From NCBI RefSeq assembly GCF_041821065.1, contig NZ_JBGUAX010000006.1, positions 310,001 to 374,000 of the forward strand: DNA of 64,000 nt, in the 5' to 3' direction. Made by a program: the position numbers and the translations under genes. The stretch's first letter is position 1; every line of letters starts with the position of its first letter. The stretch is from Egicoccus sp. AB-alg2. GTDB taxonomy: Bacteria > Actinomycetota > Nitriliruptoria > Nitriliruptorales > Nitriliruptoraceae. The notes under the pieces are model-generated. The model was not told the origin of the DNA. It made no database searches and was given only the letters and a program-made list of their open reading frames with translations. Shown in pieces: positions 18,573-26,476 of the stretch.

Positions 18573-19352
18573 TCAGCCGTGCGTGCGCTCGAGCAGCTTC
18601 GTCCGCAGCGACAGCACGGCCTTCGTGTGGATCTGGCAGATGCGTGACTCCGTGACGCCGAGCACGTCGCCGACCTGCGCGAGCGTCATGCCCTCGAAGT
18701 AGTACAGGCCGAGCACGGTCTGCTCGCGTTCGCTCAGCCGGGTGATGGCCTGCCGAAGCAGCTGCTTGGTCTCCGCGTCCTCGTAGGACGCCTCGGGCTG
18801 CGGGGTCGACAGGTCCTGCAGCGTGTCGACGAGAGAGATGCGGTCGCCTTCGCCCACGTCGAGGACCTCGTCGAGGGCCGCGACCGACGTCAACGAGACC
18901 TTCTGCAGCGTCTCCTGGAGCTCCTGGACCGTGATCGCCAGCTCGGCGGCTAGTTCCTCCTCCGTGGGGCTGCGGTGCAGCTGCGACTCGAGCTTGTGCA
19001 TGGCGGTCTCGAGGCGCCGGGCCTTCGAGCGGACCGACCGCGGGACCCAGTCGACCGAGCGCAGCTCGTCGATGATCGCCCCGCGGATCCGCGTGATGGC
19101 GTACGTCTCGAACTTGAAGCCCTTGTCGACGTCGTACTTCTCGATGGCGTCGAGCAGACCGAAGATCCCGTACGACACGAGGTCGGCGTGATCCACGCTG
19201 GCCGGCATGCCGACCGCGACCCGGCCGGCGACGTACTTCACCAGCGGCGAGTAGTGCAGGATCAGCCGTTCGCGTACCGCCGCCGACCGCGTGTCGCGGT
19301 AGCGCTCCCACAGCAGCGCGACGTCACGGTCCGCCCCACGCTCCGTCCCCAT
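18573..19352 (-). CDS. whiG: RNA polymerase sigma factor, WhiG/FliA type
   Basis: Group 3 sigma factor of 259 residues. Region 1.2/2 carries LILHYSPLVKYVAGRVAVGM and the diagnostic SYGIFGLLDAIEKYDVDKGF, then FETYAITRIRGAIIDELRS and DWVPRSVR of the FliA/WhiG branch. Region 3 follows (RSPTEEELAAEL), and region 4 ends with YYFEGMTLAQVGDVLGVTESR and the recognition helix. In Streptomyces WhiG occupies the same chromosomal position beside rpsB and controls sporulation genes; in flagellated relatives FliA controls motility. Which regulon applies here cannot be told. The ATG at 19352 has GGGGAGG upstream. Confidence 0.92.
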   Translation of the reverse strand: MGTERGADRDVALLWERYRDTRSAAVRERLILHYSPLVKYVAGRVAVGMPASVDHADLVSYGIFGLLDAIEKYDVDKGFKFETYAITRIRGAIIDELRSVDWVPRSVRSKARRLETAMHKLESQLHRSPTEEELAAELAITVQELQETLQKVSLTSVAALDEVLDVGEGDRISLVDTLQDLSTPQPEASYEDAETKQLLRQAITRLSEREQTVLGLYYFEGMTLAQVGDVLGVTESRICQIHTKAVLSLRTKLLERTHG

Positions 19353-19383
19353 CGTGCGGGCCCTCCCCGGCTGGCCGCCCATG

Positions 19384-20382
19384 CTAGTCGTCTCGGGCCC
19401 CCGTGCGGGCGCCACGAGCACGCGGGTGCGCGAGCGCGTGGACCTCTCGGAGGCGGCCCCGGGACAGGTGCGTGTAGCGCTGGGTCGTCGCGAGCGAGGC
19501 GTGCCCGAGCAGTTCCTGCACGACCCGCACGTCCGCGCCGCTCTCCAGCAGATGGGTCGCGAACGAGTGACGCAGCGTGTGCGGCGTGACGTGCCCCACC
19601 CCCGCCGCCACCCCGGCGTGCTGCACCACCGTCCGTGCATCGCGGGTGCCCAGCCGCCCACCGCGGGTGTTCACGAACAGGGCGTCCTGCGCCGCGGCGC
19701 CGTCCAGCAGCGCCGCCCGCGCGCCTTCGAGGTACGCCTGCACCGCGTCGACGGCCGGTTCGCCGAGCGGCGCGATCCGCTCCTTGGCGCCCTTGCCGAG
19801 CAGACGGACCTGCCCCTGCGCGAGGTCGACGTGGCCGACGTCCAGCCCACACACCTCCCCCACGCGCGCGCCACTGGCGTAGAGCAGTTCGAGCAGGGCG
19901 CGGTCGCGACGGCCCACCGGCGTGTCGGGATCCGGGCCCGCGAGCAGTCGCTCGACCTCGTCGACACGCAGCACGCGTGGCAGGTGCCGGCCCTGCTTCG
20001 GTGAGGCGAGCAGCGCGGCCGGATCACGCGCCACGACGCCGCGCCGCTTCAGGAAGGCGAACAGGCTGCGGACCACGCTGGAGCGTCGTGCGATGGTGGA
20101 GCGCGCGTAGCCGCGCTCGGACAGCGTGGCGAGGTAGCGCCGCAGCGTCAGCAGTTCGACCTCGCCAGGGTGGTCGATCCCCCAGGCGGTGCAGGTGCGC
20201 GCGAGGTCCGTCGCGTCGCGGCGGTAGGCGGACACGGTGTGCTCGCCGCGGCCCCGTTCCAGTTCCAGGTGCTCGACGAGGTGTTCGACCGCGGCGGACC
20301 AGGCCGGCGAGAGGGCGCCGGCCTCGTCACCGGCGTCATCGGAGACGGGTGCCGGCTCGCGGCTGCTGCGACGGGTGGCCAT
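19384..20382 (-). CDS. xerC: Tyrosine recombinase XerC
   Basis: Site-specific recombinase that resolves chromosome dimers at dif with a partner XerD. The 332-residue protein has an extra hydrophilic N-terminus of about 30 residues, the SAM-like core-binding domain (HTVSAYRRDATDLART to about residue 125), and the catalytic domain with Arg in ASGARVGEV, Lys in GKGAKER, HTLRHSFATHLL, GHASLATTQRYTH (nucleophile Tyr) near the end. It lies 31 bp upstream of whiG. A consensus -35 box in front suggests its own promoter. A different integrase role is unlikely given the housekeeping location. Confidence 0.93.
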   Translation of the reverse strand: MATRRSSREPAPVSDDAGDEAGALSPAWSAAVEHLVEHLELERGRGEHTVSAYRRDATDLARTCTAWGIDHPGEVELLTLRRYLATLSERGYARSTIARRSSVVRSLFAFLKRRGVVARDPAALLASPKQGRHLPRVLRVDEVERLLAGPDPDTPVGRRDRALLELLYASGARVGEVCGLDVGHVDLAQGQVRLLGKGAKERIAPLGEPAVDAVQAYLEGARAALLDGAAAQDALFVNTRGGRLGTRDARTVVQHAGVAAGVGHVTPHTLRHSFATHLLESGADVRVVQELLGHASLATTQRYTHLSRGRLREVHALAHPRARGARTGARDD

Positions 20383-20389
20383 CGCGCGA

Positions 20390-20418
20390 AGCGTGGTGAC
20401 GGGGCCACGTACTGTCAA
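20390..20418 (-). promoter_or_regulatory. Probable xerC promoter
   Basis: A perfect TTGACA (20413-20418, minus strand) is followed after 17 bp by CACGCT (20390-20395), only 7 bp before the xerC ATG. The -10 is weak, but the -35 is the only consensus hexamer I found at this spacing in the window. It predicts an almost leaderless transcript, consistent with the lack of a ribosome-binding site. Confidence 0.5.
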
Positions 20419-20459
20419 GCACCTGGGTGCGGTGTGACGGTCATCCGACCAAGCCGGTG

Positions 20460-21587
20460 TCAGCTCGAGGCGGCGAACGCCCGTTCGAGGAAGCTCGCCA
20501 TCTGGGCGCGGGTGACGGCTTGGGTCGGCTGGTAGGTGCCACTCGTGTTGCCGAACACGATCCCGGCCTCGTGCAGCGCCACGATCGCGGGGGTGTGGAC
20601 GTCGGCCGGGTCGAGGTCGGAGAACGGCAGCGTGGTGGACGTGGGCGTCAGGCCGCGGGCGGCGGCGATGAACGACGCCATCTGGGCCCGGTTGACGGAC
20701 TGTTCGGGGCGGAACCGTCCGTCCGTGCTGCCGCGGGCGATCCCGGCCGCGTGGACCTGGGCGATGGCCGTGGCGTGCTCGTGGTCCGCGGGCACGTCGA
20801 GGAACGGGGTCGCGTTCGTGGGCGGCAGTTCCAGGGCGCGGGCGAGGAACGAGGCGGTCTGGGCCCGCGTCACGGAGGCGTTCGGGCAGAAGCGTTGCGT
20901 CCGGCACCCCTTGGTGATGCCGGTGTCGGCGAGCCACAGGATCGCCTGGTAGTGGGTGTCGGTCGGAGCCACGTCGAGGAACCGGCGACGCGTGGCCGGC
21001 AGGTCTCCGCGCCGCTGGGCGTCGAGCAGGCTGCGGTAGGGGTTCATACGGTGGGTGCCGTAGGGGTCGACGACCCGGCCGTCCTCGATCTCGAAGTGCA
21101 GGTGGGGCCAGCTCGGCGAGGCGTTGCCCGAATGGCCGAGGTAGCCGATGTGCTGGCCACGCTCCACCCGCTGACGCACCGCCAGGCCGGGCGCATAGGC
21201 CTCCGCGGGTGGGCCGTCTTGCCGGCCGAGGTGGATGTAGTTGTAGCGGCGGCCGTCGTCGCCGGCGATCGTGATCATGTAGCCGGCGGTCGCATGGGGT
21301 GCGGCGCCGTTCAGGCCGGTCAGGAACGTGACGGTTCCGCCGACGGCGGCGTGCACGGGCAGGCCGTAGGCCTTGGCGCCGCCGAGGTCGGTGGCCTTGT
21401 GCACCCGGGTGCCGCCGCCACGCGGGGCGTGGTAGTCGTCCGTGAACGTCACCGGCCCGTCGACGGGGAAGGTGAGGTCCACCACCGCGTCGTAGGCCGG
21501 CGTCTGCGCGTGCGCGGCCGGCGCGAGGACGGTGAGACCGACCAGGGCGGCCAGGACGCCGAGCAGCAGGCGGGATCGACGCGGCAT
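20460..21587 (-). CDS. Secreted M23 peptidase with three SLH-like repeats
   Basis: Exported 375-residue protein. A signal peptide (residues 1-28, LLLGVLAALVGLTVLAPAAHAQ) precedes an M23 domain (about 30-190) with HKATDLGG (first His/Asp ligands), YNYIHLGR and WPHLHFEIEDG (HxH ligand), so the zinc site looks complete. The rest holds three SLH-like repeats of about 55 residues with the pattern FLDV...A..WLADTGITKG..., FCPNASVTRAQTASFLARAL. The domain set points to a cell-wall hydrolase anchored to the envelope through its repeats. The ATG has an AAGGAAG site. A related architecture with an Rpf domain occurs at 49.5-50.5 kb. Confidence 0.88.
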   Translation of the reverse strand: MPRRSRLLLGVLAALVGLTVLAPAAHAQTPAYDAVVDLTFPVDGPVTFTDDYHAPRGGGTRVHKATDLGGAKAYGLPVHAAVGGTVTFLTGLNGAAPHATAGYMITIAGDDGRRYNYIHLGRQDGPPAEAYAPGLAVRQRVERGQHIGYLGHSGNASPSWPHLHFEIEDGRVVDPYGTHRMNPYRSLLDAQRRGDLPATRRRFLDVAPTDTHYQAILWLADTGITKGCRTQRFCPNASVTRAQTASFLARALELPPTNATPFLDVPADHEHATAIAQVHAAGIARGSTDGRFRPEQSVNRAQMASFIAAARGLTPTSTTLPFSDLDPADVHTPAIVALHEAGIVFGNTSGTYQPTQAVTRAQMASFLERAFAASS

Positions 21588-21774
21588 GCGGCTTCCTTGT
21601 CCAGGGCACGTCGCCGCGGCGTTCGAGGGCGCGGGCGACCACCTCTCCCATCGGTCGGTGCCCGCATGACCTCTAGCGGTGATGCGCGGGGTGCCCATCC
21701 TGACCGGCGCCGGACACGGAAGCGAGCACCCGCCGCCGCTCCGGGTGCGCGCATCGCCCCGCGGCGGCCGTGGG

Positions 21775-22935
21775 TCAGCGGGGTGGGCGGCGCAGGCGGA
21801 CGCCTTCGGCGGACTCCGCCACGACACCGGCGACGCGAGCGCGGGTGAGCGCGGCGAGCAGGCGTCCCGGCGGCAGATCCGCGAGCCGAGCCAGGTCGTC
21901 GGTGCGGACCGGCCGCGGCCAGGACTCGGCCAGCACCCGGTGGGCGTCGGCGGGCAGCGGCGAGACGGCTTCCGGCGCCGCGTCCGTATCGGCGTCGGCC
22001 GGCGTCGCCGCGGGCGCGCCGCCGAGTGCGCGCAGCACGTCCGCCGGGCTGGTGCACGGCGCGGCACCTTCGGCCAGCAGCTGGTGCGGCGCCGTCGAGC
22101 CCGGTGCGCGCACGTCCCCCGGTACCGCCAGCACGGTCCGGCCGCGGTCGGCCGCGGCGCTGGCGGTCAGCAGCGCGCCGGAGCCCTCGCGTCCCTCGAC
22201 GACGACCACGACGTCGGCCAGGCCGGCCACGATGCGGTTGCGCGCCCGCACCGTGCCCGGGTGCACGGGCTGGAACGGCAGCAGTTCGCTGACGAGCGTG
22301 CCGCCGTGCGCGACGACCCGGTCGAACAGGCCATCCTCGCGGGCGTGGTCGCGGGGGTAGCCGACGGCGTGACCGCAGCCGAGCACGACGGTGGTACCGC
22401 CCGGCTCCTCGAGCGACGCCTCGTGCGCGGCGGCGTCGACGCCATGGGCGCCGCCCGACACCACGCGCGCGCCGGCGCGGGCGACCGACTCCGCCAGCCA
22501 GGCCGCGACACCCTGCCCATAGCCGGTGGCGCGCCGCGCACCGACCACGCCCACGGCCGGCTGGTCCACCGGTGGGGTGCCTCGCCAGGCGAGCAGGGTC
22601 GGGGCGTCCAGGTGCGGCCAACCCGCGGCGAGCCGCGGTGGGTAGCCCGGGTCGCCGACCAGCGCCACCCGGACGCCGAGCCGCCGCCAGGTCGCCGCGA
22701 TCTCCGCGGCCGGCGCCAGCAGGTCGGCCCGCGGCTGGCCGGCCGCGGCCGCCAGGGCCGCCGGGGCGTCGCCGTCGGTCAGCGAGATCCCGTCTTCGCG
22801 GCAGCGGCGCCGCAGGCCGTCGGTGGTGTGTCGCGGCCGGACGGTCCACGCCAGGACGGCGAGCAGGTGGCGGGGGTCGGTGCCGTCGGCGGCCACACCG
22901 GCCACGGTGCGGGCCGCGTCCCCGTGGGCAGCCAT
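21775..22935 (-). CDS. dprA: DNA-processing protein DprA
   Basis: Single-stranded DNA-binding loader of RecA used in natural transformation and general DNA uptake. The 386-residue protein has an N-terminal helical region, the Rossmann-like core with GVVGARRATGYGQ, VVSGGAHGVDAAAHEASLE, VLGCGHAVGYPR, RARNRIVAGLAD and GRTVLAVPGDV, and a C-terminal winged-helix-like DML1 domain (PADAHRVLAESWPRPV...). The ATG overlaps the comM stop (TGATG). dprA, comM and yraN form the conserved competence-type operon present even in actinobacteria not known to be transformable. Confidence 0.94.
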   Translation of the reverse strand: MAAHGDAARTVAGVAADGTDPRHLLAVLAWTVRPRHTTDGLRRRCREDGISLTDGDAPAALAAAAGQPRADLLAPAAEIAATWRRLGVRVALVGDPGYPPRLAAGWPHLDAPTLLAWRGTPPVDQPAVGVVGARRATGYGQGVAAWLAESVARAGARVVSGGAHGVDAAAHEASLEEPGGTTVVLGCGHAVGYPRDHAREDGLFDRVVAHGGTLVSELLPFQPVHPGTVRARNRIVAGLADVVVVVEGREGSGALLTASAAADRGRTVLAVPGDVRAPGSTAPHQLLAEGAAPCTSPADVLRALGGAPAATPADADTDAAPEAVSPLPADAHRVLAESWPRPVRTDDLARLADLPPGRLLAALTRARVAGVVAESAEGVRLRRPPR

Positions 22936-24461
22936 CAGACGGCCACCGGATCGGCCAGCCGGTAGGCGACGGCCTCCTCGACGTGGTCGACGTCGACCGT
23001 GTCGGCACCGTCGACGTCGGCGATGGTGCGCGCGACCCGCAGCGAGCGGTCGAAGCTGCGCGCGGACAGCCCGAGCTCCTCGATCGTGCGGGCGAGCGTG
23101 CGCAGCGCCGCCGGCCGGCAGCTCGAGCGCAGTGCGGCGACCGGCGCGTCGCGGTTGACGATCGCTTCGCCCCACCGCTCGGCCGCCACCTGCCGGGCGG
23201 CGACCACGCGGGCGGCGACCGTGGCGGTGTCCTCGCCGTCCGCCGGTCCCGAGAGCTGCTCGCGCTCGACCGGGCGGACCTCGACCTGCAGGTCGAGCCG
23301 GTCGAGGAGCGGGCCCGACAGGCGTGCCCGGTAGCGCTCGATGCGGTCGGGCCGGCACGTGCAGGCCCGCACGGGGCTGCCCAGGTGCCCGCACGGGCAC
23401 GGGTTGGTGGCGGCGACCAGCAGCACGGCGGCCGGGTAGCGCACGGCGGCCCGCGCCCGCGTGATGACGACCTCACCGCGCTCGAGCGGCTGACGCAGCG
23501 CGTCGAGCACCCAGCGCGGCGTCTCCAGCAGCTCGTCGAGGAGCAGCAGGCCGTGGTGGGCGAGCGAGAGCTCGCCGGGTCGCGGGATGCCGCTGCCGCC
23601 GCCGATGAGGCCGGCGGCCGACACCGAGTGGTGCGGTTCGCGCAGCGGCGGTTCCAGTGACAACGGCGCGTCGGCCGCCCGCTCCCCCGCCAGCGAGGCG
23701 ATCGCCGCGACCTCGAGCGCCGCCGGCACCGCCAATGGCGGCAGCAGGCGATGCAGCCGGCGCGCGAGCATGGTCTTGCCGCACCCCGGCGGGCCGGCCA
23801 GCAGCAGGTGGTGGCCACCGGCGGCGGCCAACTCGATCGCACGTCTGGCCACGGCCTGCCCGCGCACGTCGACGAGGTCGGGTCCGTCGCCGGGCGGGGC
23901 AGCCGGCGCCGGCTGAGCGTCCCGCAGCGGCTGCTCGCCGGCCAGCACGGCCCGCAGTTCGGCGAGGTCGGCGACCGGCGCCACGCGCAACCCGTCGACC
24001 AGGGCTGCCTCGGGCGCCGCCGTCTCACCGACCAGCAGCAGCGAGGCTCCCGCAGCGCGTGCTCCCTCGGCGGCCGGCAGCACGCCCGGGACCGCCCGGA
24101 CGCTGCCGTCGAGGCCGAGCTCACCGAACAGCCACACGCCGGCCAGCGCCTCCGCCGGCACCTGCCGGGTGGCGACCAGCACCGCTGCGGCGATGGGCAG
24201 GTCGAAGCCGCTGCCGAACTTCGGCAGGTCGGCCGGGGCGAGGTTGACGACGATGCGTTCCTGCGGCCAGCGCAGGCGGCTGCGCGCGAACGCGGTGCGG
24301 ACCCGGTCGCCGGCCTCCCGCACCGCGGTGTCGGGCAGGCCGACGAGGCGGAAGCCCGGGATGCCGGGCGCGAGCGCGCACTCCACCCGGACGGTCCGGG
24401 CCTGCAACCCGACCAGGGCGAGCCCGTGCGCGACGGCGAGGACACCGTGGGGGCCGCTCAC
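22935..24461 (-). CDS. comM: Magnesium chelatase-like AAA+ ATPase ComM/YifB
   Basis: Hexameric helicase that extends heteroduplex branch migration during integration of incoming DNA. The 508-residue protein has a ChlI/LonC-type N-terminal domain (residues 1-200, VGLPDTAVREAGDRVR, IVVNLAPADLPKFGSGFDL), then an AAA+ module with Walker A GPPGCGKTMLARRL and Walker B LLLLDELLE, a Cys cluster around CPCGHLGSPVRACTC and the RLSGPLLDRLDL sensor region, and a helical C-terminal lid. The GTG at 24461 overlaps the yraN stop (GTGA). An in-frame upward extension actually reads the start of yraN and must not be taken as a fusion. Confidence 0.94.
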   Translation of the reverse strand: MSGPHGVLAVAHGLALVGLQARTVRVECALAPGIPGFRLVGLPDTAVREAGDRVRTAFARSRLRWPQERIVVNLAPADLPKFGSGFDLPIAAAVLVATRQVPAEALAGVWLFGELGLDGSVRAVPGVLPAAEGARAAGASLLLVGETAAPEAALVDGLRVAPVADLAELRAVLAGEQPLRDAQPAPAAPPGDGPDLVDVRGQAVARRAIELAAAGGHHLLLAGPPGCGKTMLARRLHRLLPPLAVPAALEVAAIASLAGERAADAPLSLEPPLREPHHSVSAAGLIGGGSGIPRPGELSLAHHGLLLLDELLETPRWVLDALRQPLERGEVVITRARAAVRYPAAVLLVAATNPCPCGHLGSPVRACTCRPDRIERYRARLSGPLLDRLDLQVEVRPVEREQLSGPADGEDTATVAARVVAARQVAAERWGEAIVNRDAPVAALRSSCRPAALRTLARTIEELGLSARSFDRSLRVARTIADVDGADTVDVDHVEEAVAYRLADPVAV

Positions 24462-24878
24462 AGCGCGTCCTGCACGTGGTGGAGCACCGGTGCGCGGCCG
24501 AGGTCGATCGCGACGAGGTCCAGACGGGCGTGTGGCAGCCCGAGCCCGGCCCGTCCGAGGAACGCGCCGGCGAGCGCGCGGAGCTTCGCCCGCTTGGTCG
24601 GCGAGACGGCCTGCAGCGCCACCGAACCGGTGCGCGTCACGACGCGTCTTCACCTCACAGATGACGACCGTGCCGGTGCGGTGGTCGACCGCGACGAGGT
24701 CGAGCTCACCACGCAGCTCGCCCTCGGCCAGGCGCCAGTTGCGCGCGATCACCTCGAGATCGTCGTCGGCGCGCAGGTGGTGGGCGGCCAGGTCCTCGCC
24801 CAGCCGACCCAGCGCCCGGGTCCCGCCCGACAGGGCGGTGCGCGGCAGGGGTCGTGTGCAGTGCCCGTTGCTGTCCAT
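24458..24878 (-). pseudogene. yraN: YraN family nuclease-like protein, interrupted by a frameshift
   Basis: The region from ATG to stop is 421 nt, not a multiple of three. Frame 1 encodes the N-terminal half, with GRLGEDLAAHHL, EVIARNWRLAEGELRGELDL and the nuclease-fold motif CEVKTRRD. The family pattern then continues in the next frame as LQAVSPTKRAKLRALAGAFL and RLDLVAIDLGRAPVLHHVQ. The switch falls between about 24611 and 24630, and removing one base there restores a full-length YraN of about 139 residues. The catalytic-like motifs (ELDL, EVK) lie before the break. Either the gene is truly broken, a programmed shift occurs, or the base is a sequencing error. The stop overlaps comM. Confidence 0.8.
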
Positions 24879-25000
24879 GCCCCGGACGCTACGGGCGCGG
24901 GCGCCTCACCCCGCCGACGAGTTCGTCCGGCCCTGGGGACAACCGCTGCGCACGGCCCGGTATGCGGGTACGGACGCGGACCCGGCGGCGGGGGCCGGGA

Positions 25001-25117
25001 TCAGAAGATGCCGAAGGCCCAGAGCAGGGCCGCGCCGACGAGGACACCGGCGGCGACGAGCAGCCAGACGTCGTTGCGCTTGTCGTCGCGGTAGCGGCGG
25101 GTGGCGTTGAACCCCAT
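25001..25117 (-). CDS. 38-residue single-pass membrane peptide
   Basis: A short frame with ATG and a GGGAG site 9 nt upstream encodes MGFNATRRYRDDKRNDV followed by one hydrophobic helix (about residues 18-36, WLLVAAGVLVGAALLWAF). The basic, hydrophilic N-terminus and the C-terminal helix predict a positive-inside single-span protein. It lies 16 bp after DUF2469 on the same strand, so it is probably cotranscribed. I recognise no family. The codon choice is as GC-rich as in neighbouring genes, which supports translation. Confidence 0.6.
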   Translation of the reverse strand: MGFNATRRYRDDKRNDVWLLVAAGVLVGAALLWAFGIF

Positions 25118-25133
25118 GGTCAGCGGCTCCCGG

Positions 25134-25442
25134 TCACTCGAAGGCGGGCACGTCGTGGTCGTCGTGGACGAGTTCCTCGACGTTGACGTCGCGGAAGGTG
25201 AGCACGCGCACCTGCTTGATGAACCGCGCCGGCCGGTACATGTCCCACACCCAGGCGTCGCTCAGCCGCAGCTCGAACCACAGGTCCTTGCCCTCGTGCG
25301 GCACGACCTCGACCTCGTTGCACAGATAGAACCGGCGCTCGGTCTCCACGACGTAGCGGAACATGCGGACGACGTCGCGGTACTCGCGGTAGAGCGACAG
25401 CTCGAGGTCGGTCTCGTACGCGTCGAGGTCGTCGGGGTTCAT
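25134..25442 (-). CDS. DUF2469 family protein
   Basis: Conserved actinobacterial protein of 102 residues found next to rnhB. The sequence begins MNPDDLDAYETDLELSLYRE and continues YRDVVRMFRYVVETERRFYL, then WVWDMYRPARFIKQVRV and FRDVNVEELVHD, matching the family along its whole length. The ATG follows AGGGAG by 7 nt. Its function is unknown; the acidic, aromatic-rich composition gives no catalytic hint. It is divergent from rnhB with a 153-bp shared upstream region. Confidence 0.9.
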   Translation of the reverse strand: MNPDDLDAYETDLELSLYREYRDVVRMFRYVVETERRFYLCNEVEVVPHEGKDLWFELRLSDAWVWDMYRPARFIKQVRVLTFRDVNVEELVHDDHDVPAFE

Positions 25443-25583
25443 CGTGGACTCCCTGGGTGGGGACACACCGGGGCCGAGGGCCCGGTCCAATCGCGAAGCG
25501 TACCGGCCGTGCACCGCCCGACCCGGGGTGCCCGCGGCGCGCGCCGTGGACGGGCCCGCTGCGGCCCCGACGGGCGGGTCCGA

Positions 25584-25589
25584 TACGGT
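25584..25589 (+). promoter_or_regulatory. -10 element of rnhB, leaderless
   Basis: TACGGT ends 6 nt before the GTG of rnhB. There is no Shine-Dalgarno sequence, so transcription would begin at or next to the start codon. No clear -35 hexamer is visible. Confidence 0.45.
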
Positions 25590-25595
25590 CCGGCC

Positions 25596-26294
25596 GTGTC
25601 CACGACCACCGCCCCCGCCGACCTGCCGCCTGCGCCGGCACCCACACGGCGCAAGCGACGGATCCCCGTCCCGGGCGTCCGCCACGAACGCCCGCACTGG
25701 GACGCCGGTGCGGTGGTGGCCGGGGTCGACGAGGTGGGCTGCGGCGCCTGGGCCGGGCCGGTGACCTACGCCGCGGTCGTGCTCCCCCGGGACCGGCGCA
25801 TCTACAAGCTGCGCGACTCCAAGGTGTTGGCGCCGGGCGAGCGCGAGCGGCTGGCCACGCGGGTCGAGCAGGTCGCGCTGGGCATCGGCGTCGGCCACGC
25901 CGGCAACGACGAGATCGACCGGCTCGGACTCAGCGAAGCCCGCCGCCGGGCCGCCCGCCGGGCCGTCCAGGCGCTGCCGCTGCGCCCGGACGTGCTCCTG
26001 CTCGACGGCAACTGGGACTTCCTCGCCGGCTACGGCACCCGCAACGAGCGGCTCGTCCGCGGTGACGGCCGCTCGGTGTCGATCGCGGCGGCCTCGATCG
26101 TCGCGAAGGTCCGTCGCGACGCGTTGATGGCGGAACTGTCCCCCGGCTATCCCGCCTACGGCTTCGCCTCCAACAAGGGCTACCCGGCCCCGGACCACGT
26201 CGCCGCGCTGGAGGCGCACGGCCCGTGCCCGCTGCACAGGCACAGCTGGGCACCCATCGCCGGACGCGCCCAGCTGCGGCTGTTCGACGCCTGA
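25596..26294 (+). CDS. rnhB: Ribonuclease HII
   Basis: Endonuclease removing ribonucleotides and RNA from RNA:DNA hybrids. The 232-residue product shows the first catalytic motif AGVDEVGCGAWAGPV (Asp and Glu at the DEVG), YKLRDSKVL, LLLDGN with the third acidic residue, SIAAASIVAKVRRD and GFASNKGYPAPDHVAAL. An N-terminal extension of about 40 Pro/Ala/Arg-rich residues precedes the fold. In DEVGCGAWAGP a Cys replaces the Arg of the more usual DEVGRGALAGP. It is one of few plus-strand genes and converges with lepB. Confidence 0.92.
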   Translation: MSTTTAPADLPPAPAPTRRKRRIPVPGVRHERPHWDAGAVVAGVDEVGCGAWAGPVTYAAVVLPRDRRIYKLRDSKVLAPGERERLATRVEQVALGIGVGHAGNDEIDRLGLSEARRRAARRAVQALPLRPDVLLLDGNWDFLAGYGTRNERLVRGDGRSVSIAAASIVAKVRRDALMAELSPGYPAYGFASNKGYPAPDHVAALEAHGPCPLHRHSWAPIAGRAQLRLFDA

Positions 26295-26324
26295 CGGCGT
26301 CAGTGTGCCGCAGCCCCGCAGCCC

Positions 26325-26341
26325 CGCGGACGGCGTCCGCG
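26325..26341 (+). terminator. Hairpin after rnhB
   Basis: Seven-bp perfect inverted repeat (26325-26331 with 26335-26341), 30 bp downstream of rnhB in the convergent rnhB-lepB gap. A second small dyad overlaps the rnhB stop (26286-26301). No T-tract. Confidence 0.45.
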
Positions 26342-26388
26342 CCCAGGCGACCCCGCAGGGCGCAGGCCGGTGGCCCGGTCGCGCCTAC

Positions 26389-26457
26389 GCGCGACGGTCG
26401 CGGCCGACCGCCCCCGCCTGACAGCGAGGCGCGACGGTTGCCGACCCGCGCGACGGT
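26389..26457. repeat. Three short direct repeats between rnhB and lepB
   Basis: GCGCGACGGT occurs at 26389-26398, 26429-26438 and 26448-26457; the last two share a 14-mer continuing into TTGCCG. They fill the gap just beyond the lepB stop and contain no gene. Confidence 0.6.
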
Positions 26458-26476
26458 TGCCGCCCGGGAGGGCGAG

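Noticed and set aside
22935-24878. A fused YraN-ComM protein
   Set aside because: The frame is open from the yraN start into comM, but the yraN C-terminal half is intact in another frame and comM has its own GTG overlapping the yraN stop. The fusion is a result of the frameshift.
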